Shown here: piece after piece, positions 1 to 11,500 of the stretch
How the letters are laid out: each line of letters opens with the position of its first letter
Position numbering within the stretch: position 1 is the stretch's first letter
NCBI GenBank assembly: GCA_013397455.1
Contig: VYZB01000289.1
Span: 186,437-250,436 of the forward strand
DNA from: Crotophaga sulcirostris
Lineage: Eukaryota; Chordata; Aves; Cuculiformes; Crotophagidae
Length of the DNA stretch: 64,000 bases
Direction of reading: 5' to 3'
The notes under the pieces: model-generated
Seen by the model: only the letters and a program-made list of their open reading frames with translations
Databases searched by the model: none
What the model was told of the DNA's origin: nothing
Position numbers and translations under genes: made by a program

Positions 1-3000
1 AACCATAATTTTAGTTAGATACAGAAAACTCTTTAATTATCTTAAATATTAACTTACTGAAAAATGGGTTTGGAATTCAAGCTGGGCTTTCAAATGAAGG
101 AAGTGTTATATGTGGCTAATTAATTGAAATAACTAATATGACCACAGTCTGCTGACTTCTACAAGTAGTCACTTCTTTTGATCCTCTACTCTATTCAGAG
201 ATGGGAAGGTGAAAAGCATTTTCTCTCCTTAGCAGCTGTCTGTTTTAGAACATATATAATGCTAGCTACTAGACTGAAATTAAGAAGGCCTTTCTTTGCA
301 CCAGGAAGAGAAGAAGCTTCATCAGCTAACAAAGCAGTTTGGCACCTGAGAAACTGTAGGTATGGATGTTCAGCCCATCACTTCCCCCATTCAGTGCTCT
401 GACTCTTTCTTTGCTGCCAAAGCCTTGAGAGTGCTCTTCTCCAAATCCCAGTGTAATGGTGTTAAAGGCTAAAGTTAATGTAAGGCCTTAGTAGAAATGG
501 TCAAATAGATGTGCCAAAGTAGCATGATTTGTTTTCCTTTTACCTGGAAGAACTACCTTACTAAAAACTGGGATAGAAAATCCAATTAAAAAATAATTAT
601 TAAAATGTAGTCAGGGCCATATGTCCAGTCTGGTTTGGCTTTCCCTGAATCAGAGTAAAGCCCTGCACCCTTATTGTTCCTCTTTTGCTCCACTGCAACG
701 TGTTGGACTGGGCCAAGGGAGGGGACAGTCCCAGGACAACACTGGGAAACGTGTCACTCCAGTTTTCAGAGCTGGAGGATCGTGACATCCTGCCTGCCCA
801 CCATGAGGCCCTGGCCAGCAGAAGGGTCTGGAAGCGAGGCAGTCGCTGGAGCGGGGAGGCCCTGAGGTAGCGCAGCAGACCTTTGGCTGCCCCAGGAAAG
901 CCAATGGCGCCAGAAGGCTCCTAGTCCTGGAGGGAGGCAGCGCAGCTGGGGGGCATGGTGGACCAGGGCAAACGCTGCTCATGGCGTGAGGAAGTTGGTG
1001 GAGAAAAGAGTTCTTCATCTACCCGTGCTGATGGAGAAATGGTGACTCAGCAGGGCGAACGAGGAGTGCAGTGGCTCTGCCACCAGCTCTCTGCTGCGCC
1101 TGAACACCACAGCCGATGCTCTGATCAACCTGCTCCAGCTTGGCAGCACTTGCCCCACTGTGAGAGCCTGGCTCCCTCCTCCTCGCCTGCACTCACAGCT
1201 GCACCTCGCCAAGCTCTGTGCCCACAGAGATGCCCTGCACCCTGCTTTCAGCACCCAAATCTCCTCATTTTTAGACCAGAGAAATCAAGCCATTTGTGGG
1301 GGTGACAAGAAAAAAGGACTCTGGGAAACAGGAAAGAGAGGAGGAAAAGTGAAGGTTACCACAGCCATAATGCACCCGCAAACAGCACCTGGGCACAGCA
1401 GAGAAATCAAGTGGCAGTAGGGAAGCACTGATCACGCTCAAAAAGAGAAAACTTCCAGAGAGTCATGCAGAAAGTGGGACACAATGAACGAAGGAAACAT
1501 CTTTAGAAATGACGAATATCAGTACAATTTTAGCAGAGTTCCTTTTTGTGTTTACTGAATGCCTGCAATCACAGTGCATGCAAAGACACAGCCTTCCCTC
1601 TTGCAAACAAACCTCTCCACTGCTTGCTTATGCTTTTATACAATCTATGCTGACACAGTGAGGGGGAACATAAATATAAAACTTTCTGATGGAAGGCCTC
1701 TGCTGTCTCAAGGAGATGAACTTCCTGGTACACTTACGAAGTGGGGATTACTTCTCAGAATCTGCAGCACCAAACATCTACATTCTGTGGAGATATTACA
1801 GCTTTCAAAGAAACATCCTAGGTTTTTTAAATTTTTTTTTCCCTCCTGGATTTGCACCCTCTTAACAGCAATCCATTTGCTATAGAGAAGTTTTGGTATG
1901 CATTATAGAAAAAAAAGGTTAATAACCATTTAGCTTCCTGTGCACACCTTAATTACTTTCCTTGTCACTGAATAGCAAGTGCTAATAGCGGAAAGGAAGT
2001 ACTTTAGGGGCTTTCACAGAGGCAGGGGTGATAGGTACGTTTTTTGTGATGTATATATTCAAACAGTGCTATATGTTTTCAGCCTAAAATGACTCACAGA
2101 CTCTTCTACCTTTCTCATCTTAACCTAAAAAACAGCTGCCATATCTAAATTGAAGACTTAGAATAAACTGAGTAGTTAATGGGAATAAAATCAATCAATC
2201 AGGGATATCTAACCTTTGCAGAATCCATTAAAATTACCACAAGCCCAAATTTTCTGGTTTCTCTCCTTTTGCATTGCCCAGGCATTTAAGACACCTTTCA
2301 ACCTCACTGCCCTTCGCTCCTACAGAACCCTCAAAAATACTTTCATGAACAGGCATCTGCTAAGGAGACTTTAAAAACCTCTGATTTTGGGAATTCTCAG
2401 GCTTCCAGTTCTTCCTGTGTCAGAGTATTCTTCACAACAGGTCAACTTCCTTCAACTGAAAAGTTTCAGCAGACCTACTTTGTGGGGATGTAATCTCAGC
2501 ATTGGAAGCGTGTGGATGTGTTAGTTGCATACAGGATATTTTAAAGTTTTACAACTTTTAACTCTGAGAAAGAAATTGTCTCTACTTTCGCCTGTCATCT
2601 TTATAATACATTTTATTTATAGCAAACCACTTCTACCATTTCTAATCCATAGATACCTAGGGATGAGAAAGCTGATGCCTTCAGAACTTGATTGCCTTTT
2701 TTTTCCACTCCACATTTGTTATATGGGGCAACATGCATGAGATCATCAGGGGCTTTCTAGGTGTTAAAAAAAGGAGGGGGATTTTTCTTGCTCTTTTACC
2801 CAATGGGAGTTGGGAAAAATTTTAACTCATTTTCTGAGTTTTGATTTGCTTCTGGTGCTTTTGACAAATGGTTGCTAGAGTTTGCTCCATATTAATAGAG
2901 TTTTCTATGCAATTAATCTCCCTCGTGTTAACCTTGTCAGGACAGCTTTTTCAAAGAGTAATTTCACACTGCTTGTTAAGAGGATTCTCTTCTCCAAGTT

Positions 3001-5667
3001 TTTTACCATGGTAAGTAATTTCTGCTTCTAATACCTCTAGTAGCATTTTCCCCCTATCTCTTTTCTTTCCCCCCACCAAGGCAGGAGTCGATAGCACCAA
3101 AGTAGCCACTAAAAACAGTACTTTGTCTTCTAAAATCTTTTATGAGAAGGGCAAAAAGAATCCAGTTCTCTTTTCTGAAGCCTAGGAATGGGAACTGGTA
3201 TATCCCCACAACTAGAAGCATCTTGAATTTTTTATATTACAAGAGACACTGTCCAGTGTCTTAAAGTAGTTGTTGTCCAAGTCCAATCCGTTACTATTTC
3301 ACATCTCAGCTGATTCACATCCAAATATATTGGGAGGTGGGGGTTGTTTGGTTGATTATCTTTTTTTTTTAATTTTTTTTTTCAAGAGTACTGTTCCAGT
3401 AAACACCTAATAAATATTCTACAGTTTGGGAGAGTTGGAGCAATGTTAACAGCTCCCACCTCACTTCGATGATGCAGTAGTCAAGGATGAATAAGAGCTG
3501 GACAGTGTAGAAAGCCAGCAACACTTCTCTCTTTCCTTTCTGTAGCATAGAACAGTTTTTCTTGTCACTTTCTCTTTGTTCAGAGTTGCCTCAAAGATAA
3601 AGGCAGTTAAGAGTGGAAACATGAACAGACAAATGTTTCCAGAATTGGAGTCCTTATACTTTTCACTCGGGTCTTGGGTTATCCCATGACTTTATAGATA
3701 TTTATACACATACATTTAAATGTATGCATTAGTTGCCTGGGAAATGAGAAAGAAGGGTCAGTGCAGTAATGTAGAAGACCTACCTTTCCAAAGGTATGTC
3801 TTCTAAATTTCCAGAAAATTGCCTGCTTTGTAGTCATATCAGATGATTACAAAATATTTAGATAACACATACTCTCTTAAGATGTCCTGTTCCTTTAGAG
3901 TGTGTCTGAGTGGCATGTGGTTTTGTGGCTTGTTTTACAGGGTGAAGTTAGATGTTTTCTCGCTACGTAGGCCATTGCAATTTTGCATAACTATCCCTGC
4001 AACTGCTTCTACTTAAGTGCAACATGGAGTTGCCTGCAAAACCGAGGTCTTATTCAACAAACTACTTTCACGTTCTGGTTTAATCAAATTAGTATGTCAA
4101 ACACTGCTCAGGTCTACTGATTACATAGTGGAATGACATCCTATTAACAAAACCCCAGAATTTTTTAAAAACAGAAAGTATGTGAACATGCCACAGGCTT
4201 CCTAAATGGTACCAAAATTTGGAAATGAGCGGAAAATAAGAATAGGAATTATATTTATTCTCTGGGAGCAGTGTGATAAGAGAAAAATTTATATTCCAAA
4301 TAGTTCTAAGATACTGAGCTAGACTGATATTTCTGCTAGTTGTTTGCTCCTCCCATACAGGAATAGATAATAAACACTTCTGTCAGCACATGAAAATCCT
4401 TCTTTGTATTTAACTATGCTCTGGTGCTTTGTTTAGGGGCACGGATACAACCCTCTGAATCACTTTGAACAGTTTACTGCGTGTTGTATAGTAAATCAGA
4501 TCAGAATTTGAATAGTTTTTACCTTAACATCTCACTTTAACCTGCCGAACCCCAAAGCAAACTGCATTCATTAACAATGCATCCACTCTGTGAAGACACT
4601 TTGAATGCGAACTCCAGCTGAGTTCTGTCTGAAATAGGTGAGAACTGGGGCTTGAGAAGCAATGTATACTGCATCCACACTTCCAGGCAGGTCACAGCTC
4701 TGCTAAGCGGCAGGACTTAACACCGCACGGCTGATCTCCACCATCCCACCTCTGGTATCTCCAGCAGGGCTGCCTTGGGGCAGCTCTGCCAGAGTACAGG
4801 TAGAACCAATCTGTCTGCACCTCCACATGCCTAGGTCTCCTGTCCAGGAGCTTGCTGCCACTACAGCTCTTTGGCCTCGAGTACCTACCAGTGGAGATCC
4901 CTTGTGCTGCAGACACGGAAACACCTCCTTACCTTCCTTGTTGACAGCAGCCCTTCAAAAGGAGTGTTTGCAAAGGTAACTGCATTGATCACAAACCAGA
5001 CACATGACCTCAGCTCTGGAGCTGCAGAGACTCACACTGTACGGGGCAGAAAGGAACGCCCTGCCCAATTTCCAGTAAACGCAGCAGTGGTTCGAAACTC
5101 TTCCACCACAGACATTCTCTTTTATGTTGCTTCACCAGATCATGTTGTTACGGATCCCGAGACGCTGTGCCAGTCAGCTTTCCCCAACGCGCTCCCTGCC
5201 CAGGCAGACACCCAGCCACAGACCCAACCGCGCCGTGCGTGCGCGGGCACCGCTCCCGCCTCGCCAGCGGGGCTGCTGTCCCCGGGCCCCCCCGCAGCTC
5301 CGGCACACGGCCCCATGTCCCTGACAGCTACCACGGCTCCGTGACAGCTACCGCCCCTCATCCTCCTCTTTCCCTCTGCGCCTCCACAACGCCTACTTCC
5401 CTTCAGCGGCACCTTCACAAGTGACTGCAAAACCATGAAGTGGCTGAAAGTGAAGGTGGGTGCTTTGAAGGAAAAAAAAAAAAAGAAAAAAACCCGCCTG
5501 AGTGAATTAGATGAAATCTCGGGGGCCGGGGGGGGGGGAAGAAGTTGTTGCGCTGGCAACGACCGGAGAGGAGAGCTGGCAGCGCTCCCGGTACCCCGGC
5601 GCAACAGCTCGCTGTCCCCGCCGTCCCAGCCCGTCCCGCCCCGCTCACGGCCCGAGCAGACACTCAC
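1..5667 (-). other. FAS: Probable FAS intron 1 (partial, runs off left edge)
   Basis: The stretch follows the GTGAGT donor of the putative FAS exon 1 in the minus-strand direction. I looked on the minus strand for the next FAS exon (a cysteine-rich TNF-receptor repeat) and found none, so the intron probably continues beyond base 1. It is AT-rich with ordinary intron texture, apart from a GC-richer tract at about 660-1420 and the GC island from about 5190. Open frames inside it have no recognisable domain. Confidence 0.5.
660..1420 (+). other. GC-richer, coding-like tract of unknown origin
   Basis: This tract is clearly GC-richer than its flanks and holds overlapping open frames on both strands. 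One plus-strand frame (about 960-1420) reads through leucine-rich, helix-like peptide such as SSLLRLNTTADALINLLQLG, with one in-frame stop near 1043. No start, splice pattern or known domain is visible. A decayed copy of a helical-repeat gene (for example the maestro HEAT-like family that is expanded in birds) or an old retroposed sequence would fit, but neither is established. Confidence 0.25.
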
Positions 5668-5890
5668 GAGGAGCAGGGGCAGCAGCCCCCGAGCCATGCC
5701 GCCGCCGTCCCGCACCGCCGCAGAAGCGAAAGCACCCGGCGCCGCGACTGCCCGCGCAGCTCCTCCCATGTTGGTAAACACGCGCGGCTCCGCCCCGGCC
5801 CGCGCGCAGCGGGGGCAGTCGCGCTCCTCCCGCCCCGCCCCGCCCGCCGTGGCGCCGGGCCCAGCGGTGTCGGGAACCTGGAGAGGCGCC
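5190..5890 (-). promoter_or_regulatory. FAS: GC island / probable FAS promoter
   Basis: Base composition changes abruptly to GC-rich, CpG-dense sequence that surrounds the putative FAS start codon at 5697. No TATA box is evident, as usual for CpG-island promoters. The island ends at the 5' edge of a CR1 insertion near 5890, so the proximal promoter appears to be only about 200 bp long before repeat sequence begins. Confidence 0.6.
5668..5697 (-). CDS. FAS: FAS (TNF receptor superfamily member 6) coding exon 1, signal-peptide start
   Basis: On the minus strand an ATG at 5697 opens MARGLLPLLL, and the exon then meets a consensus GTGAGT donor. The exon is 30 coding bases in phase 0. Human FAS exon 1 also codes exactly ten residues and ends in phase 0, and both encode the leucine-rich start of a secretory signal peptide. 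Human FAS lies head-to-head with ACTA2, which is the arrangement here: FAS leaves leftward and ACTA2 starts 16 kb away on the other strand. FAS is the death receptor for FASL, a plasma-membrane protein with extracellular cysteine-rich repeats and a cytoplasmic death domain; none of those parts lies in the window. A ten-codon exon cannot prove identity by itself, so the call rests on synteny plus exon structure. Another secreted or membrane protein is the alternative. Confidence 0.72.
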
Positions 5891-7204
5891 GGGAAGCTGC
5901 CTGTAGGTGACCCAGTCTTCAAGAAGGGCAGCAGGGATGACCCCAGTAACTACAGGCCTGTCAGTCTCACTTCAGTGCCTGGTAAGATCATCGAGAAGGT
6001 TGTTCTGGGAGCTACTGAAAAACACCTGAAAGACAACAGTCCCAGCCAGCACGGGTCTATAAAGAGACGGTCCTGCCTGGCAAACTTAATTTCCTTTTGC
6101 CAACGGAATAGTAGAATCAGAGAATGACCAGAGTTGGAAGGGACCCACAAGGATCATTGAGTCCAACTCCTGTCCCTGCACGGGACAACCCCAACACTCA
6201 CAGCGTGTGGCCGAGGGCACTGGCCAAATGCTTCTGCAATATTGTCAGGTTGTGACTGCTCCCCTGCGGAGCTGTGCCAGTGCTCCACCACCCTCTGGGT
6301 GAAGAACCTCTTCCTAGTTTCTAACTGAAACCTCCCCTGACACATCTTCCTGACAATAGGTATGACAGGGTTACCCACCTAGCTGACCAAGGAAAACCAG
6401 ATGACATAATCTTTCTGGATTTCAACAAGGTCTTTGATCCTGTCTCTCACAGTATCCTCCTACCTACGGGGTTCTGCACCTGGGACATGGCAACCCTGGA
6501 CACATGTACAGACTGGGGAGGGAGAGGCTGGAGAGCAGCCCTGCAGAGAGGGACCTGGGGGTTCTGGTCGATGGCAAGTTGAACATGAGCCAACAGTGCC
6601 CTGGCAGCCAGGAGGGCCAACCATGTCCTGGGGTGCATCAAGGACAGCATTGCCAGCTCAGAGAGGGAGGTGGCTGTCCCACCTTGAATACTGTGTGCAG
6701 TTTTGGGTGCCACAGTATAAAAAGGACATTAAGCTAGTGGAGAGTGTCCAGAGGAGGCCACAAAGTTGGTGAAAGGTCTAGAGAGGAAGTCGTATGAGGA
6801 GCAGCTGAAGTCACTTGGTCTGTTCAGCCTGGAAAAGAGGAGAATGAAGGGGGACGTTATTGCCGTTTACTGCCTGCTTCCTGACAAGGGAAGGAGGAGG
6901 AGCAGGCACTGATCTCTTCTCTCTGGTGACCACTGACAGGACTGGAGGGAGTGGCAGGAAGATGTGTGAGGGAATAGTTAGGTTGGACATTAGGAAGAGG
7001 TTCTTGCCACAGAGGGTGATGGAGTACTGGAACAGCTCCCCAGGGGAGCAGTCACAGAACCAAGGCTGACTATATTCCAGAAGCATTTGGCCAATGCCCT
7101 CAGACACATGGTGTGAATGTTGGGGTTGTCCCATGCAGGGACAAGAGTTGGACTCAATAATCCTTGTGGGTCCCTTCCAACTTAAGTCATTCTATGATTC
7201 TATG
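5890..7204 (+). mobile_element. CR1 LINE, 5'-truncated and internally deleted, with intact 3' tail
   Basis: The plus-strand translation shows reverse-transcriptase text (SRDDPSNYRPVSLTSVPGK near 5930-5985, then [14 protein letters not shown] near 6415-6455) and later HLEYCVQFW near 6690. The 3' end is diagnostic: GGACTCAATAATCCTTGTGG, then repeated ATTCTATG octamers ending at 7204. Part of the RT region between about 6455 and 6465 is missing, and stops and frameshifts show the copy is dead. A second CR1 end is nested at 6109-6360. The 5' edge abuts the FAS GC island. Confidence 0.9.
6109..6360 (-). mobile_element. CR1 3'-end fragment nested inside another CR1
   Basis: Read on the minus strand, this piece ends with the CR1 terminus (TCAATGATCCTTGTGGGTCC, then a CATTCTCTGATTCTA tail). 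It closely resembles the last 250 bases of the host element at about 6950-7204, so both are of one subfamily. It interrupts the host CR1 between the RT text at 6100 and its resumption near 6370. The pair therefore forms an inverted repeat of about 250 bp. Confidence 0.88.
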
Positions 7205-8492
7205 CCCCTGTGCTGAGCGGTCATGCTGGCTCCTTTTGGGTGCCGTGAGCACTGCCCTTTCTGCGGGGGCCTCAGGTGTTAGGGCTGCATGGGGTTGGGT
7301 GGACCCGCTTGTAAATGCCAGGCATGGCCCTGAGGTCACGAGGCAATGCCAGCAGGCTTCAAGCTGGGCATGAGGCATTTGCTTGGTGTGCTTCAGCTGC
7401 AGGGCGGAACAATTGCATCCCCACCAAGGGCAGAAACTCCAGTTTTACAGTGTTGGTAAGAACAGGCTTGGGGCAGGGAGTCCTGAACATGTAGGAGTGG
7501 ACGAGTCATTCAGAATAGGCTAAATTCCCTGCAGTGGAACATACTACCTTTTACCGTCCTATTGGAAGGATTGCTCCAGCCTGTGACTTATATTTTCTAG
7601 CTTCTTGTGTTTTTCCTGCAAGCTTTCAGGGGTTTGAAATGATGGTAGTCTGGCCTCCTCCTTGCAAGACCATGGTTGCAATTGAGCTGGCATTTTCATT
7701 TTAAACACCATTTTTCAGTGGTTTATGACTCAGATTTTCAGAAACCTTTCAGATTTTCTGCTGGTATGTCTGTTAGCTGCCATACAGATGAGCCGGATTT
7801 GTAATATCATAAAAAAGTAGCTGCTGTTTATTTGAGGCTTTTTAACCACTTCCGGATAAAACAAAATGTACTGCTGACACAGTTCTAGAGATACTGCCTT
7901 TGGAGCATCTTTTAACAATCAGCTTTCTGCCTTTCCAGTGGCAGTACTGAGTGTGACGGATGAGAGTAACCTCTCTTGGGTACAGTGCCTGTGCTACACA
8001 TCTGTAGTTCCTACTGGGCAAAGGCAAATCAGTGTGTACCCAAGGTTGTTAAATTTAGCGGAAATTTGCGTGCGGGTAGGGGTGGAGTAGCAACGACAAG
8101 CAATGTTGTCCAGATCTGGACAGCTGCGGCATCACAAAGCTCAGTTGACATGTTCCCAGATTCGTTACTTGGGAGATTTGGTTTGTCTTAAAACCAAAAC
8201 CTGGTGCGGCTAGGCCCTCAGAAGGCACTGCTTTGCATTCAGTAACACTTTGGTGTGCTTCTTGCCCTAATTATCCAATACCTTTCACCATCTATTCTAG
8301 GCGCATGTACTTTGTGCTCTCCCCCACCTCCCCCTACTGGACATGATGACATGATCAGTGGTGACTGCATGTGTGTATCTGTTTTGCCATGGAGTGTTTT
8401 TGTCTTGGCAGGGAGCTTTGAGAGGCGTTTTCAAAGCCACCAGATTCTTGTCAAAACAGTAGTTTCTGCATATGACTTGGAGTCATACTTTT

Positions 8493-8548
8493 NNNNNNNN
8501 NNNNNNNNNNNNNNNNNNNNNNNNNNNNNNNNNNNNNNNNNNNNNNNN
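8493..8548. other. Assembly gap (56 N)
   Basis: A run of 56 N characters. The flanks are not obvious copies of each other, so a simple collapsed tandem repeat is not indicated. Open frames drawn across it are artefacts. Confidence 0.99.
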
Positions 8549-11500
8549 GCACAAACCAAGACACAGTGATGTGTTTGGAGAGGTTTTTGTTTAATTTTTG
8601 ATTGTCCTGAGTTGGTATCAGCAGGCACTGTAAGGGGCAATGTTTTCATCTTGTACTGTTCCTTGGGTTGCAGCAGCTTTTTTTAGCTAGTAAAAGTGAC
8701 ATTGTTGACTGTTTTCTTTACTCTTCTTTCATCTAAAACTTAACTCAAGTGTCAGTTGAGGAGAACTAAACAGGAGTACAAGGCACTGCACTATTTTTCT
8801 TACTAGCAGATGGCCTTGTACCTTTCCTAGTATTATTTCTCCTGCAGAGAAGGATCAGAGTGTGGCAGGATCAGACTCCAGAACAGTTAACACACAGGAG
8901 ACTGACTTTTTAGTTCCTTTGTGATTCCACCTTTTAAAAATGTAAGGGTTTTGAATTGATATAAAGGGGTTTTTTTTTAGTTACTGTGCTGTTTTGAGGG
9001 TTTTTTTTTCTTTTATTGCTGTGTGTATGTATGTGCCCTGGCCATAGGAAATTCTGTTCAAGTTAGCTGCTAAATCACCTGAAGAGTAATTCTGGACAAA
9101 CATGACAACATGATAACAATGTTCTGGCTTTGAGAGTTGCTGACCTGGAATATGTATTCATGCCTTAACTGGCATCAAACTTTTTTTTCCCTCTCCGGGG
9201 TCTACTTGCACCTAGACAAACTGACTCCATCAGGGTGTTATGAACTGCTAAGTTTTTGAGAAGGCTAACTTAATTAGCCTCTCCAGATGAAGAAAAATTG
9301 GTCAAGATGAAATAAAACAGGAGTGAGGACCCAGAAGCCCATGCATTTTATTGGTCTCATCTCAATATGTTGAATCCATATTTATATTCCAGAGGGAAAA
9401 TAACAGGGGAAGCATAAGATCTGACTTTCTAGAACTTCTTTCTTTGTTAAATTGTTACAGCTTTTTAAAATTTACTTAAAAACAAATACTTGATTTAGAT
9501 TTGGTTTGGGCATATTGGTAATTTTTAGTAATTCTTTTGTACTAAGATTGGGCAATTAGATTAATGTAGTGTAACTTAAAGTAGTTCCTTCAAAATGAAT
9601 TTCTACTTTGACCTACAATACACGTTAGAAGATTACTGATGCATGGAAGACATACACTGGGATACCTTCATACAATAAATGCAGGAGCTGTTTGATTTGA
9701 GAAGAGTTGCGAACTCCTCACTACAATTGTCTTCCTGTTAGCTTTGCATTTCCTTGTCTTGTGTATGTTGACTGATTCACCTTTCTTTTAGTAGTCACTA
9801 AGTTTGCTTTAAAATATGGATTAGGAGACAAAACGGTTGTATTTGAGAAACTTCATTTGGCTGAAAAGGGAGGAAAATGGGAAAGCATAAAGAATATATA
9901 TTTCGGAGATACTTAAAATGAAACATTTTGTTATGTGATTTGTGTTTTGTAAGTAACCTGAGGTTTAAAGAGAAGGGGGATAAAGTTCAAACACTTAATA
10001 ATCAGGCCCATAGTAGAGTAATTGTATTTCACTTTCTGTCTGATTTTATTTTGCTTTTCTGTTTTGCCTCTTCCCTCCCTCATATATGTTTAGAATGACC
10101 TAATTCTGATTTTTGTTTCAAGTACTAGACTAAGTAATGCATTACTCATGCAACCCTCTTTCTTCTCCTTCATATTCAATTCAAACCTGTTCCATGCGGT
10201 GACGTGATCAGAATGACATCAGTCCTTAAATCATCAGCTTTTACTAAGTCAGTTTTATGGTGGCCCTCTGTTTTCCAGATCTTCTGTGAAATGTTAAAAT
10301 GGTGACCTAGCTCCTCCCACCAGATGCGCCCTCTGTGGCCTTGTGGACCAGATATGATCTGTCACCACTGCAAGTACTGGCTGTTTTGTTGCCGTGTGAT
10401 ATGGCCAGGTTCTGACAACGCGAGGTTACCCTTCTCTCTTGCTGAGATCCTGCTTATAATCACTTGAGTTAATGGCATAGCGCAATGTTCTCAGTGAGAT
10501 GATGTGATAGCACAGCACTCTACTGGCCCAAACACCCTATTCTGCAGGTAGAGAAGTTGATACAACAGCACAGAAGTGGGAAAGCATTGTGCGACTGGAG
10601 AAGCTTATGAACGCCCTGCGGGTTTTTCTGTAAGGGTACATGGTGTTACATCAGACCAGATCAGGGAGTTCTGGCATGCAGCATGTTTCTATTAGAAACA
10701 ATAGTGATCTGATACACAGGTTGTGGAGCCATAGCTAGTGTTTATCTAAAAAACCCCACACTAGCAACGAAACAGAGTGGAAACTGAAACTCGTAGCAAG
10801 TCACTTGTACCATGTAGCAGTTCTCCTCTGGAGAAGGTAATAGTCCCTGTCACTCTAAAAGAAAGCTGAAACAGATGTGTGTCCTTTCTGTTGTAATTCA
10901 GCTTCTTGACACAGCTGTGGATCCATGCTTTTGTTCAACAGACCAATTTGATGACGTTAATGCATTCTTCGCAGCAGGGAAAAAAACCCAAAACATTTTT
11001 CAAACAAACTAAGCATTTCCTTAGACTGGAAAAGCAAATTGGCTGGATGCCTGGTGGCTCCTACAGCCAATCAGTATAACCTTACCATAAATGTAGATGT
11101 GTTTCTATCTTAGGGTTGATTATTGACTTTATTTTACCCGTGGGACCATTCTGTCCCAGTCTTCTGTGTGTGTACTCTGCCCATGAGTGCTGAGATCCTG
11201 AATGCTGCATTATTTAGCAAATATTTTGCACATCACACAGGCTCACTTAAAGTTTGGCTTTTTTACTTGTTCTATTGTAAACGTGTCTCTGAAATGTTGT
11301 GCAGAACTCTCTCTCCATCTGGAACTTGCAGCAGGCAGCTTAGCTTCAGAGACTGGCTGATGCTTTCTTTTTTTCAGACTAATTGCTCTTAAAAGTTTTT
11401 TGAGGATAGTATTAGTAATGCTAAGATTATGCTTTATACTTGCAAAACATGGTGTACAGCAAATGCTAACTGTCAAATGTGTAATAGATGAACTGTAAAT

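Noticed and set aside
5080..5100. GGTTCGAA resembling a tRNA B box
   Set aside because: No matching A box or cloverleaf could be formed upstream; a chance match.
5140..5922. 260-residue minus-strand open frame across the FAS GC island
   Set aside because: It reads through a consensus GTGAGT donor and is Ala/Gly/Pro-rich, as any GC island would be. Only the first ten codons from the internal ATG at 5697 are supported.
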